A DNA stretch of 15,716 nucleotides from Anaerolineales bacterium (GTDB taxonomy: Bacteria; Chloroflexota; Anaerolineae; Anaerolineales; UBA11858). The notes under the pieces are model-generated. The model saw nothing but the letters and a program-made list of their open reading frames with translations, did no database searches and was not told the origin of the DNA. The DNA is taken from contig WFTY01000201.1 of the NCBI GenBank assembly GCA_015485245.1, positions 1-15,716 on the forward strand, read 5' to 3'. The position numbers and the translations under genes are program-made. Below are positions 6,805 to 13,423 of this stretch, piece by piece (the first letter of the stretch is position 1; each line of letters starts with the position of its first letter).

Positions 6805-6833
6805 ATTATAGATAGTTCTGGAACGAATGTCAA
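6805..6833 (-). promoter_or_regulatory. Consensus sigma70 promoter of the acyl-CoA ligase gene
   Basis: On the minus strand a perfect -35 TTGACA (6828-6833) and a perfect -10 TATAAT (6805-6810) stand exactly 17 bases apart, about 50 bases ahead of the ATG at 6754. The TGA of the -35 box is also the miaA stop codon (6830-6832). Strong, largely constitutive transcription is expected unless a repressor acts; no operator was recognised. Confidence 0.85.
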
Positions 6834-7771
6834 TTTTTCCCGCCAAGAAAGGCCCGCACCGCGGCTTCCATCTCCGCGGCGACGCCGGGGCGGGCGCGGA
6901 ACCAGCAAATGCGCGGGTCATCCGGCTTAAACCAGTTGGACTGCTGGCGAATATAACGGCGGGTGATGCGGCGCATCTGCGCTTTGGCCTCTTCCAGGGA
7001 AATCTCGCCGCGCAGGTACTCAACGACCTGGCGGTAGCCGATCGCCGAGAGCGGCGGCAGCTCAGGGGCATACCCCCTGGCGAGCAAAGCCTGCACCTCG
7101 TCCACCAGTCCGGCGGCGAACATGGCCTCGATGCGCGCGTCCACGCGGGCGTACAGTTCCGGGCGCGGCCGCTGCAGGCCAAGCAACAGTTGCCGGTAGG
7201 GAGATGCGCCCGCTTCCCGCTGGGAGGAAAACCGTTCGCCGGTGGAGAGGATCACCTCCAGAGCGCGCACCGTACGGCGCAGGTTCTGCGGCTCGATGCG
7301 GATAGCCGCCTGAGGATCAAGCCGTTGCAGACGGTTGTATAATCCTTGCGCGCCGATCTCCTCCGCCCAGCGCTCCAACGCGAGGCGTAGCCGCGGGTCT
7401 GGCTCCACGCGCGGGACGCGCCAGCCCTCCACAAAGGCGCGCACGTACTGCCCCGTCCCCCCCACCATCAACGGCAATCGCCCGCGGGCGTGGATCTCCG
7501 CGATGGCCTGCCGCGCCGCTTCCAGATACTTCGCCAGGCTCCACACCTCGTCTGGATCGGCGACGTCTATCAAATGATGCCGGACGCGCGCGCGCTCCTG
7601 CTCCGAGGGTTTGGCCGTGCCGATATCCATGCCGCGATAGAGCAGGCGCGAATCCGCCGAGACAATCTCCGCGTCCAGGCGCTCAGCCAGATCAAGCGAG
7701 ACAGCGGTTTTGCCCACCGCCGTAGGCCCCAACAGGATCAACAGCGGAGGTTTGCGCTCAAAAGACAGCAT
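6830..7771 (-). CDS. miaA: tRNA dimethylallyltransferase (tRNA isopentenyltransferase)
   Basis: Transfers dimethylallyl from DMAPP to N6 of A37 in tRNAs that read UNN codons, the first step toward ms2i6A. The 313 residues contain the P-loop GPTAVGKT (15-22), SADSRLLYRGMDIGTAKP at 38-55 (D40 is the expected general base; the DS...GMDIGTAKP core is diagnostic), VGGTGQYVRA at 103-112, the tRNA-binding insertion in the middle, IGYRQVVEYL at 244-253, and TRRYIRQQSNWF at 270-281. Length matches the family. ATG 7771 lies inside the yraN end (14-base overlap), giving a start immediately before the conserved LLILLGPTAVGKT; no clear Shine-Dalgarno site, so translational coupling is likely. No terminator follows, so read-through into the acyl-CoA ligase is possible. 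Confidence 0.97.
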   Translation of the reverse strand: MLSFERKPPLLILLGPTAVGKTAVSLDLAERLDAEIVSADSRLLYRGMDIGTAKPSEQERARVRHHLIDVADPDEVWSLAKYLEAARQAIAEIHARGRLPLMVGGTGQYVRAFVEGWRVPRVEPDPRLRLALERWAEEIGAQGLYNRLQRLDPQAAIRIEPQNLRRTVRALEVILSTGERFSSQREAGASPYRQLLLGLQRPRPELYARVDARIEAMFAAGLVDEVQALLARGYAPELPPLSAIGYRQVVEYLRGEISLEEAKAQMRRITRRYIRQQSNWFKPDDPRICWFRARPGVAAEMEAAVRAFLGGKN

Positions 7772-8120
7772 TTTCAAAGTGTTCAATCTGCGGCGCGATG
7801 CTTTTGGAGGGACGATAGATGGCGATGACGTCAATGCGCCAGCTCCCTTGAATTTCAGGGTGCTCGGCCAGGTAGTCTTCCGCCGCGGCCAGCAAATGAG
7901 CGCGTTTGGTCGCGGTGATCGCTTCTTCTGGATACCCGTAGCGCAGCGTGGCGCGCGTTTTGACCTCCACAAAGACGATCTCCTCCCCGCGGCGGGCGAT
8001 CAGGTCAATCTCGCCATGCGGTGTGCGCACATTGCGCGCCAGCACAGCGTAGCCGCGCTCGACCAGATACTCGGCAGCGCGCGCCTCCCCCCAGCGCCCC
8101 AGGGTTTTACGATGATTCAT
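7758..8120 (-). CDS. yraN: YraN family protein (UPF0102, endonuclease-like fold)
   Basis: A 120-residue member of the UPF0102/YraN family, which has a restriction-endonuclease-like (PD-(D/E)xK) fold related to Holliday-junction resolvases; its cellular role is not established. The sequence shows LGRWGEARAAEYLVERGY at 7-24, HGEIDLIAR at 35-43 (D39) and FVEVKTR at 50-56 (E52, K54), which are the expected catalytic-core positions, then RIDVIAIYR at 96-103. Length is typical. The start overlaps the glycosyltransferase stop by 14 bases and its end overlaps miaA by 14 bases, so the three genes are one transcript. Identity as YraN is firm; activity is unknown. Confidence 0.95.
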   Translation of the reverse strand: MNHRKTLGRWGEARAAEYLVERGYAVLARNVRTPHGEIDLIARRGEEIVFVEVKTRATLRYGYPEEAITATKRAHLLAAAEDYLAEHPEIQGSWRIDVIAIYRPSKSIAPQIEHFENAVF

Positions 8121-9321
8121 TGTCCCAAAACTTTTTCAACCAATCGGGGACGGCCAGCGGCTGGTTTTTATCGCGCCGGGCAGCGGCCTCGACCAGGCGC
8201 TCGTACGCCCGAAGCATGCGCGCCCCGGTGTTTTCGATGGCGTACGCGGATACGCTTCGACGGGCGCCCTCGCTCAACTCACGCCTCAGGTCAGCGTCCA
8301 TTGCCAGGCGCACCAGCGTCCCCGTAAAGGCTGCCAGGTCCAGCTCGGAGACAAGCATCCCGTTCTCGCCGTTATGGATGGTGTCGCCGATCCCCGGCGA
8401 GGAAATTCCCAACACCGGCAACCCTGCCGCCATGGCCTCAATCACCGAAAGAGGGTGCACCTCTGTCACCGAGGCGGTCACAAAGAGGTCGCTCATCGCC
8501 AGATATCGCGGGATTTCGCCATAGGGAACCATGCCGGTAAACACCAACCGATCGGTCATCCCCATGTGGCGCGCCAGGTCCTCCAGGGTATCGCGCTCGC
8601 TGCCATCCCCCACCAGCAACAGGCGCAGGTTGTCCACCGCTTGCGCTGCACCATGAAAGGCGCGCAGCAAAAAGGGCAGGTTTTTCTCCGGCCCAAGGCG
8701 ACCGGCATACACCAGGATGATCTCCGCCTCGCTAAAACCAAACGCCGAGCGCGCCATCGGCGTCTCCACCTGGCGGAAGGGAGCGATGTCCACCCCGTTT
8801 GGGATAACCTCAATCGGCGCGTCCACACCCAGGTGACGCAGCACTCGCTCCACTCCAGGCGAGGGCGCCACCACCAGGTCTACCGAGTCACAGAAATTCC
8901 CCAGATAAGCCTTGAGGAACATTTCCCCCACCCCCTCAGGGACGTAAGGCAAATAGGCCTGCACATAAAGATCATAGCGGGTGTGATTGGTAAAAACGAT
9001 CGGGATGCCAAACGGTTTGCAGTTGAGCAGCGCCAGCCCGCCGCTGAGGAAAGGATGATGCACGTGGACGACATCCATGCTGCGGAGGAGATCACGGGCC
9101 TCGCGCGTGTAACGCACATTGAGGTAAAAACCGGTATCCCGAATGGGGACGCCGGGCGAACGGATGATGTTGGACTCCTCGTCCTGGTAGTCTTCATCCC
9201 CAAAGGTGAACACGAACACATCGTGTCCCCGGGCTTCCAGGTAGCGCTTATTCAACTCAATGTAATTCGTCACGCCGCTGATATGCGGCTTGTAGATATC
9301 CGCCATCATGCCAATGCGCAT
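8107..9321 (-). CDS. GT4-family glycosyltransferase (probable glycolipid-forming)
   Basis: A retaining GT-B glycosyltransferase of 404 residues that would transfer a sugar from a nucleotide-sugar donor at the membrane face. The N-terminal acceptor domain starts MRIGMMADIYKPHISGVTNY with the glycine-containing loop of GT4 enzymes, then VVHVHHPF at 84-91 and FTNHTRYDLYVQ at 110-121. The donor domain has IPNGVD at 173-178, VYAGRLGPEKN at 204-214 (R208 and K213 contact phosphates) and the E-x7-E motif SVTEVHPLSVIEAM with E287 and E295. The overall pattern resembles diacylglycerol or phosphatidylinositol glycosyltransferases, but the acceptor is inference. The frame extends to 9432; ATG 9321 is chosen for its GGAGAGG site 8 bases upstream and its family-like N-terminus. 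First gene of the operon with yraN and miaA. Confidence 0.92.
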   Translation of the reverse strand: MRIGMMADIYKPHISGVTNYIELNKRYLEARGHDVFVFTFGDEDYQDEESNIIRSPGVPIRDTGFYLNVRYTREARDLLRSMDVVHVHHPFLSGGLALLNCKPFGIPIVFTNHTRYDLYVQAYLPYVPEGVGEMFLKAYLGNFCDSVDLVVAPSPGVERVLRHLGVDAPIEVIPNGVDIAPFRQVETPMARSAFGFSEAEIILVYAGRLGPEKNLPFLLRAFHGAAQAVDNLRLLLVGDGSERDTLEDLARHMGMTDRLVFTGMVPYGEIPRYLAMSDLFVTASVTEVHPLSVIEAMAAGLPVLGISSPGIGDTIHNGENGMLVSELDLAAFTGTLVRLAMDADLRRELSEGARRSVSAYAIENTGARMLRAYERLVEAAARRDKNQPLAVPDWLKKFWDNESS

Positions 9322-9363
9322 GAGATCATCCTCTCCACTACCGAAAACCATTCCACCCCACCA

Positions 9364-9372
9364 ATCATACCA
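9364..9372 (-). promoter_or_regulatory. Extended -10 promoter of the glycosyltransferase-yraN-miaA operon
   Basis: On the minus strand TGGTATGAT (extended -10, TGn + TATGAT) lies 42 bases ahead of the ATG at 9321, leaving a leader of about 36 bases that contains the Shine-Dalgarno site. No convincing -35 box is seen, which is acceptable for an extended -10 promoter. Confidence 0.5.
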
Positions 9373-9394
9373 TGCAGGCTGGTGCTCCCGCCAT

Positions 9395-9424
9395 CTGGCA
9401 TCCAACACGATCCGCGGGTAAAAT
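9395..9424 (+). promoter_or_regulatory. Leaderless-type promoter of the membrane-protein gene
   Basis: A -10 box TAAAAT (9419-9424) ends 6 bases before ATG 9431, placing the transcript start at the start codon. A partial -35 CTGGCA (9395-9400) is 18 bases upstream. No Shine-Dalgarno site is present. Confidence 0.5.
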
Positions 9425-9430
9425 GCACAC

Positions 9431-10243
9431 ATGGCTCAACGAAAGCACCTGCCCCAGATCGACCGCATCGGTACGCTGGCTGCCAGCATCATGCTGGCCT
9501 ACTTTCTGGCGCGGGTGATCCGCATCCCTTCGTTTGACTTCATCCTCAGGCTGCCCGGCGCGCAACTGGACCTGCACTTCAGCATCACCACGGTGGTGGC
9601 GCTCTTTGTCATCGGGCTGACGGCCACGGGCGTGGACTGGTTGCTGAGGGAACACCCGGCGTTGAGCGGGCGCACCACCTTCCAGCACTGGCTGCTGCCG
9701 GCGCTGACCGCCTGGGCGGTGGGCGCCGCGCTGCTGCGACAGCCCCTCGGCCTGGTGTGGTGGGTCGGATTCGGCCTGGGGTCGGCGTTGCTGATGCTGA
9801 TCGTGGTCGCCGAATACATTACCATCGACCCGCAAGATTTGCGCCGCCCCCCCGCGGCGATCACGCTGACCGCGGTGGCCTACGCTCTCTACCTGGTGAT
9901 CACCATGCTGGCGCGCTTGCGAGGGGTGCGCCTCTTCCTCACCGTGCCGCTGGTAACCCTGGCCAGCGCGCTGGTTGGTCTGCGGCTGCTGTTGTTGCAA
10001 TTTCCCCGGCGCGGCGTGTGGCGGTCAACCGCGGTGATCGCCTTGATTTGCGCGCAGGTGAGCACGGCGCTATACTATCTCCCTCTCTCGCCAATGGCCT
10101 TCGCGCTCGCCCTCGTCGGTTTGCTTTACAGCCTGGTCACGCTGGCGGAAAGCGTTATCCGGAATCAGCGCGGCCTGCGCATTGCGCTGGAACCCGCCCT
10201 GGTGCTGGCCTTCACCTGGGCCCTCGCCATGATACTGAGATAA
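9431..10243 (+). CDS. Polytopic integral membrane protein of unknown function
   Basis: I do not recognise a characterised family. The 270-residue protein is strongly hydrophobic with about eight or nine predicted membrane segments, roughly at 12-29, 51-68, 85-101, 107-128, 143-161, 168-187, 198-215, 220-242 and 250-268. The loops are short, and arginines mark several boundaries (RLRGVR at 162-167, RRGVWR at 193-198, RNQRGLR at 244-250). There is no signal peptide, no catalytic motif and no obvious transporter signature. It could be a lineage-restricted DUF membrane protein. ATG 9431 sits directly at the expected transcript start of the promoter at 9395-9424. It is followed after 104 bases by the PlsY-like gene on the same strand, so a shared membrane-lipid context is possible but unproven. 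Confidence 0.8.
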   Translation: MAQRKHLPQIDRIGTLAASIMLAYFLARVIRIPSFDFILRLPGAQLDLHFSITTVVALFVIGLTATGVDWLLREHPALSGRTTFQHWLLPALTAWAVGAALLRQPLGLVWWVGFGLGSALLMLIVVAEYITIDPQDLRRPPAAITLTAVAYALYLVITMLARLRGVRLFLTVPLVTLASALVGLRLLLLQFPRRGVWRSTAVIALICAQVSTALYYLPLSPMAFALALVGLLYSLVTLAESVIRNQRGLRIALEPALVLAFTWALAMILR

Positions 10244-10347
10244 GCTCCCTGCAACCAGAACGAGCAGATTGGGTTAATAGGGATGCCACTCCGTCGGGTT
10301 GGTGAGGCCAGGCCACGCCGCCCTTCACAATCGCAGGAGGAAAAACT

Positions 10348-11034
10348 ATGCAAAGCTGGATCCCATACGCTGTACTCGTGCTCTCGTACCTGATCGGGGC
10401 GATCCCCATGGGGTTCATCGCCGTCAAACTGACCACCGGGAAGGACGTCCGCCAGATTCAAAGCGGCCGCACGGGAGGGACAAATGCCATGCGGGCGGCG
10501 GGGTTCTGGGTTGGTTTTCTCACCAGTCTGGCCGACGTAGGCAAAGGGATGGTTTCAGTATGGCTGGCGCGCAACCTGAACCCCGGTAACACCTGGATCG
10601 AAGTGCTCGCCCCCACCATCGTCATCATCGGGCACAACTACTCGATCTTCACCCTGCACCGTGACGAAAACGGCCGTCTGAAGATCGGCGGGGGCGCGGG
10701 CGGCGCGCCCAGTGTGGGCGGCGCTTCAGGGCTGTGGCCGCCGATGTTCTTCATCCTCGTCCCCCTGGGAGCGTTAATCCTCTTCGGGATCGGCTACGCC
10801 TCGGTGGCGACCCTCAGCCTGCCGATCATCGCGGCCCTGATCTTCGCGCTTCGCGCATCCATGGGGCTATCCCCCTGGTATTACCTGTGGTACTGCCTGT
10901 TCGCCGAAATCATCATCCTATGGGCGCTGCGCCCCAACCTCAAACGCCTGGCTAACGGCACTGAACGACTGGTCGGCTGGCGGGCCAAGCGCCGGAAGCG
11001 CGCAGAGGCCAGAAAGCAAGATACAACGTCTTAG
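10348..11034 (+). CDS. PlsY-like glycerol-3-phosphate acyltransferase family protein with altered third motif
   Basis: Belongs to the PlsY family, membrane enzymes that transfer acyl groups from acyl-phosphate to glycerol-3-phosphate to start phospholipid synthesis. The 228 residues have a membrane helix at 5-28 (SYLIGAIPMGFIAVKL is typical), loop 1 with SGRTGGTNAMRAAG at 39-52, DVGKG at 63-67 and IIGHNYSIF at 93-101. Further helices lie near 130-150, 153-170 and 176-195, followed by a basic, polar C-terminus. The third motif, normally FGGKGVAT with an invariant lysine, is here IGGGAGGAPSVGG (113-125), without that lysine. It may be a paralog with changed activity. ATG 10348 follows a perfect AGGAGG with 7-base spacing. 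The TAG stop overlaps the stop of the convergent PEBP gene. Confidence 0.85.
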   Translation: MQSWIPYAVLVLSYLIGAIPMGFIAVKLTTGKDVRQIQSGRTGGTNAMRAAGFWVGFLTSLADVGKGMVSVWLARNLNPGNTWIEVLAPTIVIIGHNYSIFTLHRDENGRLKIGGGAGGAPSVGGASGLWPPMFFILVPLGALILFGIGYASVATLSLPIIAALIFALRASMGLSPWYYLWYCLFAEIIILWALRPNLKRLANGTERLVGWRAKRRKRAEARKQDTTS

Positions 11035-11573
11035 CGCCCGTACAGACCAACCAGCTCTCCCTGGCCGAGGATGCGCCCCTGCATGGCGCGCTCCACCTCG
11101 GCCTTGCTCGCGCCAGAAGGGAGTTCCAGCATCCCATCCAGAGCATAGAGCTTGAAGAAATAGCGATGCGGCTCCCCCGGCGGCGGGCACGGGCCACCAT
11201 AGCCTGTGCTGCGCCAGCCATTGCGCCCCTCCACCCCAACGCCGCGGACCCCCGCGGGCAACGAGCGCACCTCCGCGGGAATATCAAACAGCACCCAGTG
11301 AACCCACGTGCCGGCTGGCGCGTCGGGGTCATCAACGATCAGGGCAAAGCTACGCGTCCCGGAAGGGACGACCGTCCAGTTCAACTCCGGGGAGATATCC
11401 CGCCCATCACAGGTATACTGCTCCGGGATCATCCCCTGCGCCTCAAAGGCCGGGCTGGTCAGATCAATCCGCACCATTTGCTCATCTCCTTCTTCCACCG
11501 GAACGGGTGTGCATCCCACTATCCAGAGAAAGATCACACCCAGGCCAATCCACAACAAGCAAGGGCGGTTCAT
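11031..11573 (-). CDS. YbhB/YbcL family (PEBP-fold) lipoprotein
   Basis: A phosphatidylethanolamine-binding-protein fold of 180 residues. Residues 1-21 form a lipoprotein signal: a hydrophobic stretch CLLWIGLGVIFLWIVGC with a lipobox ending at C21, so the mature protein should be lipid-anchored outside the cytoplasmic membrane. The fold signatures are YTCDGRDISPELNW at 53-66, IVDDPDAPAGTWVHWVLFDI at 79-98, and GYGGPCPPPGEPHRYFFKLYA at 124-144. Bacterial YbhB/YbcL proteins have no settled substrate; the ligand pocket is conserved. ATG 11573 follows AAAGGAGG with 6-base spacing, and this site overlaps the stop of the cyclase gene 12 bases upstream, so it is the last gene of that operon. Its TAA stop shares TTAG (11031-11034) with the opposing PlsY-like gene. 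Confidence 0.94.
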   Translation of the reverse strand: MNRPCLLWIGLGVIFLWIVGCTPVPVEEGDEQMVRIDLTSPAFEAQGMIPEQYTCDGRDISPELNWTVVPSGTRSFALIVDDPDAPAGTWVHWVLFDIPAEVRSLPAGVRGVGVEGRNGWRSTGYGGPCPPPGEPHRYFFKLYALDGMLELPSGASKAEVERAMQGRILGQGELVGLYGR

Positions 11574-11585
11574 CCTGCACCTCCT

Positions 11586-12224
11586 TTAAGGGGAAATCAA
11601 AACGGCGCGCGCCGGCGCGCCATCGCTGCCGCGGATTTTTAACGGCAGGCAATACAGCGTATACGCCCCCGGCGCGACCTCAGAAAGATCCAGCCCCTCC
11701 AGAGGGATCACTCCGGCGCGCAGCAAGATGCGATGCGTAGGCACCGGCGCGACAAAGGGGGCCACAGAGAGATAATCCACGCCCACCAATTGAATCCCCT
11801 GCGCCACCACCCACTCCGCGGCCCCAGCATCCAGAGCAACAAAGTCCTCCTGAAACGTCTGTTCCCCGCGCGCCCACAACGCCGAGTTGCGCGTCTTGAG
11901 CAGTAAGCGCCGCGTCCCTGCGGGGATAGAGGCGGCTTCCAGGGCGTCCGCGGTGATCGCCGCGCCGAGCCGGGGCAGCTCAATCACCTGCGCCGGGCCG
12001 ATGAGCACATCCAGGGCGAGCTGCTCCGCCGTGGGCGCGTCGCCGCCGAGGAAATGATAGGGCGCGTCCACGTGCGTGCCGATATGCACGGCGGCGGAAA
12101 GGTGCGTTACATTGGCGTCGGCGCCGTGCTCCATTTGGCTGATGCGGCGCAGTTCAATCGGCGGGTCACCCGGCCAGGTGGGCAAATCAGGATGAATAGC
12201 GAGGGAGATATCGTGAGTTTTCAT
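11586..12224 (-). CDS. Cyclase-family metal-dependent hydrolase (kynurenine formamidase-like)
   Basis: A 212-residue member of the cyclase/KynB family, metal-dependent amidases such as arylformamidase (N-formylkynurenine to kynurenine plus formate). The metal-binding signature HIGTHVDAPYHF at 47-58 supplies H47, H51, D53 and H57. PTWPGDPP at 15-22, LVGVDYLSVAP at 146-156, the H164 region and EGLDLSEVAPGAYTLYCLPL at 176-195 match the family. No other tryptophan-catabolism gene is visible, so the true substrate may be another N-acyl compound; its place after an N-acylamino-acid racemase supports that, as inference. The frame opens at 12317, but ATG 12224 begins MKTHDISLAIHPDLPTWPGD as in relatives. 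No Shine-Dalgarno site; a TATAAC (12235-12240) could be a weak internal promoter. It follows the racemase by 40 bases. Confidence 0.9.
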   Translation of the reverse strand: MKTHDISLAIHPDLPTWPGDPPIELRRISQMEHGADANVTHLSAAVHIGTHVDAPYHFLGGDAPTAEQLALDVLIGPAQVIELPRLGAAITADALEAASIPAGTRRLLLKTRNSALWARGEQTFQEDFVALDAGAAEWVVAQGIQLVGVDYLSVAPFVAPVPTHRILLRAGVIPLEGLDLSEVAPGAYTLYCLPLKIRGSDGAPARAVLISP

Positions 12225-12264
12225 GGTTGAGGTGGTTATAGCCAAAGTGGTTTTCGGTTGGTAG

Positions 12265-13377
12265 TCAGCGCGGCGGGAAAACGGCTTTGCGCACCGTCGC
12301 CTGCTCCAGAGCTTCACGGTCCACCGTCACGCCCAGGCCGGGCGCATCAGGGACATCGATGGTGCTATCGGCGTTGAGGGTGAAGACCTCGCGGGTGATA
12401 TCCCTGGCGTAGTAGCGCTCGGTGGCGGAGATGTCGCCCGGTAGTTTAAAGTCAGGCAGCGACGCCAGGGCGAGGTTGGCGGCGCGCCCCACGCCGGTTT
12501 CCAACATGCCGCCGCACCACACCGGCACGTCTTGCCGCAGGCAAAGATCGTGAATCCGGCGTGCGTTGAGCAGACCGCCGACGCGCCCTTGCTTGATGTT
12601 AATCACCCGGCAGGCTTCCATCTCCAGCGCCTGACGCGCCTGGCGGGGCCCGGTGATGCTCTCGTCCAGGCAAAGAGGCGTGTGAAAACGCTGTTGCAGG
12701 CGGCGGTGATCCCACAAATCGTCCTCCGCCAGGGGCTGCTCAATCAGCAACAGGTCGAAGTCGTCCAGCGGCAACAGAGCAGCGGCGCTTTCCAGCGTAT
12801 AGGCCGAGTTGGCGTCCACCTGCAGAGGCAGGTCGGGGTGGCGCTGGCGCACCGCCTGCACCACGCTGAGATCGCGCCCCGGCTTGATCTTCAACTTGAC
12901 GCGCCGGTAGCCGCGGGCGAGATACCCATCCACCACGCGCAGTAATTCATCCAGGGTGTCTTGCAATCCCACAGAAACGCCCACGGGAACCCGGCGTCGC
13001 TCCCCGCCCAACATTTCACGCAGGGATTGTCCGCTGGCTTTGCCGAGCAGATCCCACAAAGCCATCTCCACGCCGGCCTTGGCCATCTGATGCCCTTTGA
13101 TGTGCGCCAGGCGAGCCTGCAAATCAGCCGCGTCCACCAGAGGTTTGCCGATCAGCGCGGGGAGGATGAACTCTTGATAAAGATGCCAGGCCGTGCCCAC
13201 AGTCTCATAGGCGTAGCCAGGATGGCGGTCGGCGACGCACTCCCCCCAGCCGGTCATCCCCTCGGCATGGACTTCGAGGAGGATGCACTCGCGAGCGTAG
13301 ATGCGCCCAAAAGAGGTTTCAAAATGCGCCTGCAAGGGCATGCGGAGATGATAAAGGGTGACTTGGGAAATGCGCAT
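12265..13377 (-). CDS. N-acylamino-acid racemase / o-succinylbenzoate synthase (enolase superfamily)
   Basis: An enolase-superfamily enzyme of the MenC/NSAR subgroup, 370 residues. The capping domain is at 1-125 (FGRIYARECILLEVHAEG at 23-40) and the barrel bears the full catalytic set: KLK at 161-163 (K163 acid/base), metal ligands D188 (QVDAN), E213 (IEQPL) and D238 (CLDES), K262 (NIKQGRVGG) as the second acid/base, and GGMLETGVG at 289-297. The length and motif spacing match N-succinylamino-acid racemases, many of which are promiscuous for o-succinylbenzoate synthesis. No men genes are nearby, while an acyltransferase gene is directly upstream, favouring the racemase role (inference). The frame extends to 13491; ATG 13377 gives the conserved MRISQVTLYHLRMPL start with a weak AGAG site. 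It is spaced 46 bases from the GNAT stop. Confidence 0.92.
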   Translation of the reverse strand: MRISQVTLYHLRMPLQAHFETSFGRIYARECILLEVHAEGMTGWGECVADRHPGYAYETVGTAWHLYQEFILPALIGKPLVDAADLQARLAHIKGHQMAKAGVEMALWDLLGKASGQSLREMLGGERRRVPVGVSVGLQDTLDELLRVVDGYLARGYRRVKLKIKPGRDLSVVQAVRQRHPDLPLQVDANSAYTLESAAALLPLDDFDLLLIEQPLAEDDLWDHRRLQQRFHTPLCLDESITGPRQARQALEMEACRVINIKQGRVGGLLNARRIHDLCLRQDVPVWCGGMLETGVGRAANLALASLPDFKLPGDISATERYYARDITREVFTLNADSTIDVPDAPGLGVTVDREALEQATVRKAVFPPR

Positions 13378-13423
13378 GGAGTTTCTCTTCGATGGATCGG
13401 CTGGTCTAATAATCGGATAGGTT

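Noticed and set aside
7194..7771. Loss of a catalytic residue in MiaA because SADSRLLY differs from the common SADSMQVY
   Set aside because: Some authentic MiaA proteins, as I recall the E. coli one, also lack Q at this position; the D-S and GMDIGTAKP core is intact.
8374..9537. Plus-strand open frame of 387 codons opposite the glycosyltransferase
   Set aside because: It is a shadow of the GT4 gene; low-complexity H/R-rich translation and no start signals.
10244..10347. Possible small RNA or regulatory leader between the membrane-protein and PlsY-like genes
   Set aside because: No stable hairpin, T-tract or promoter pair was found in these 104 bases; only the AGGAGG of the next gene is evident.
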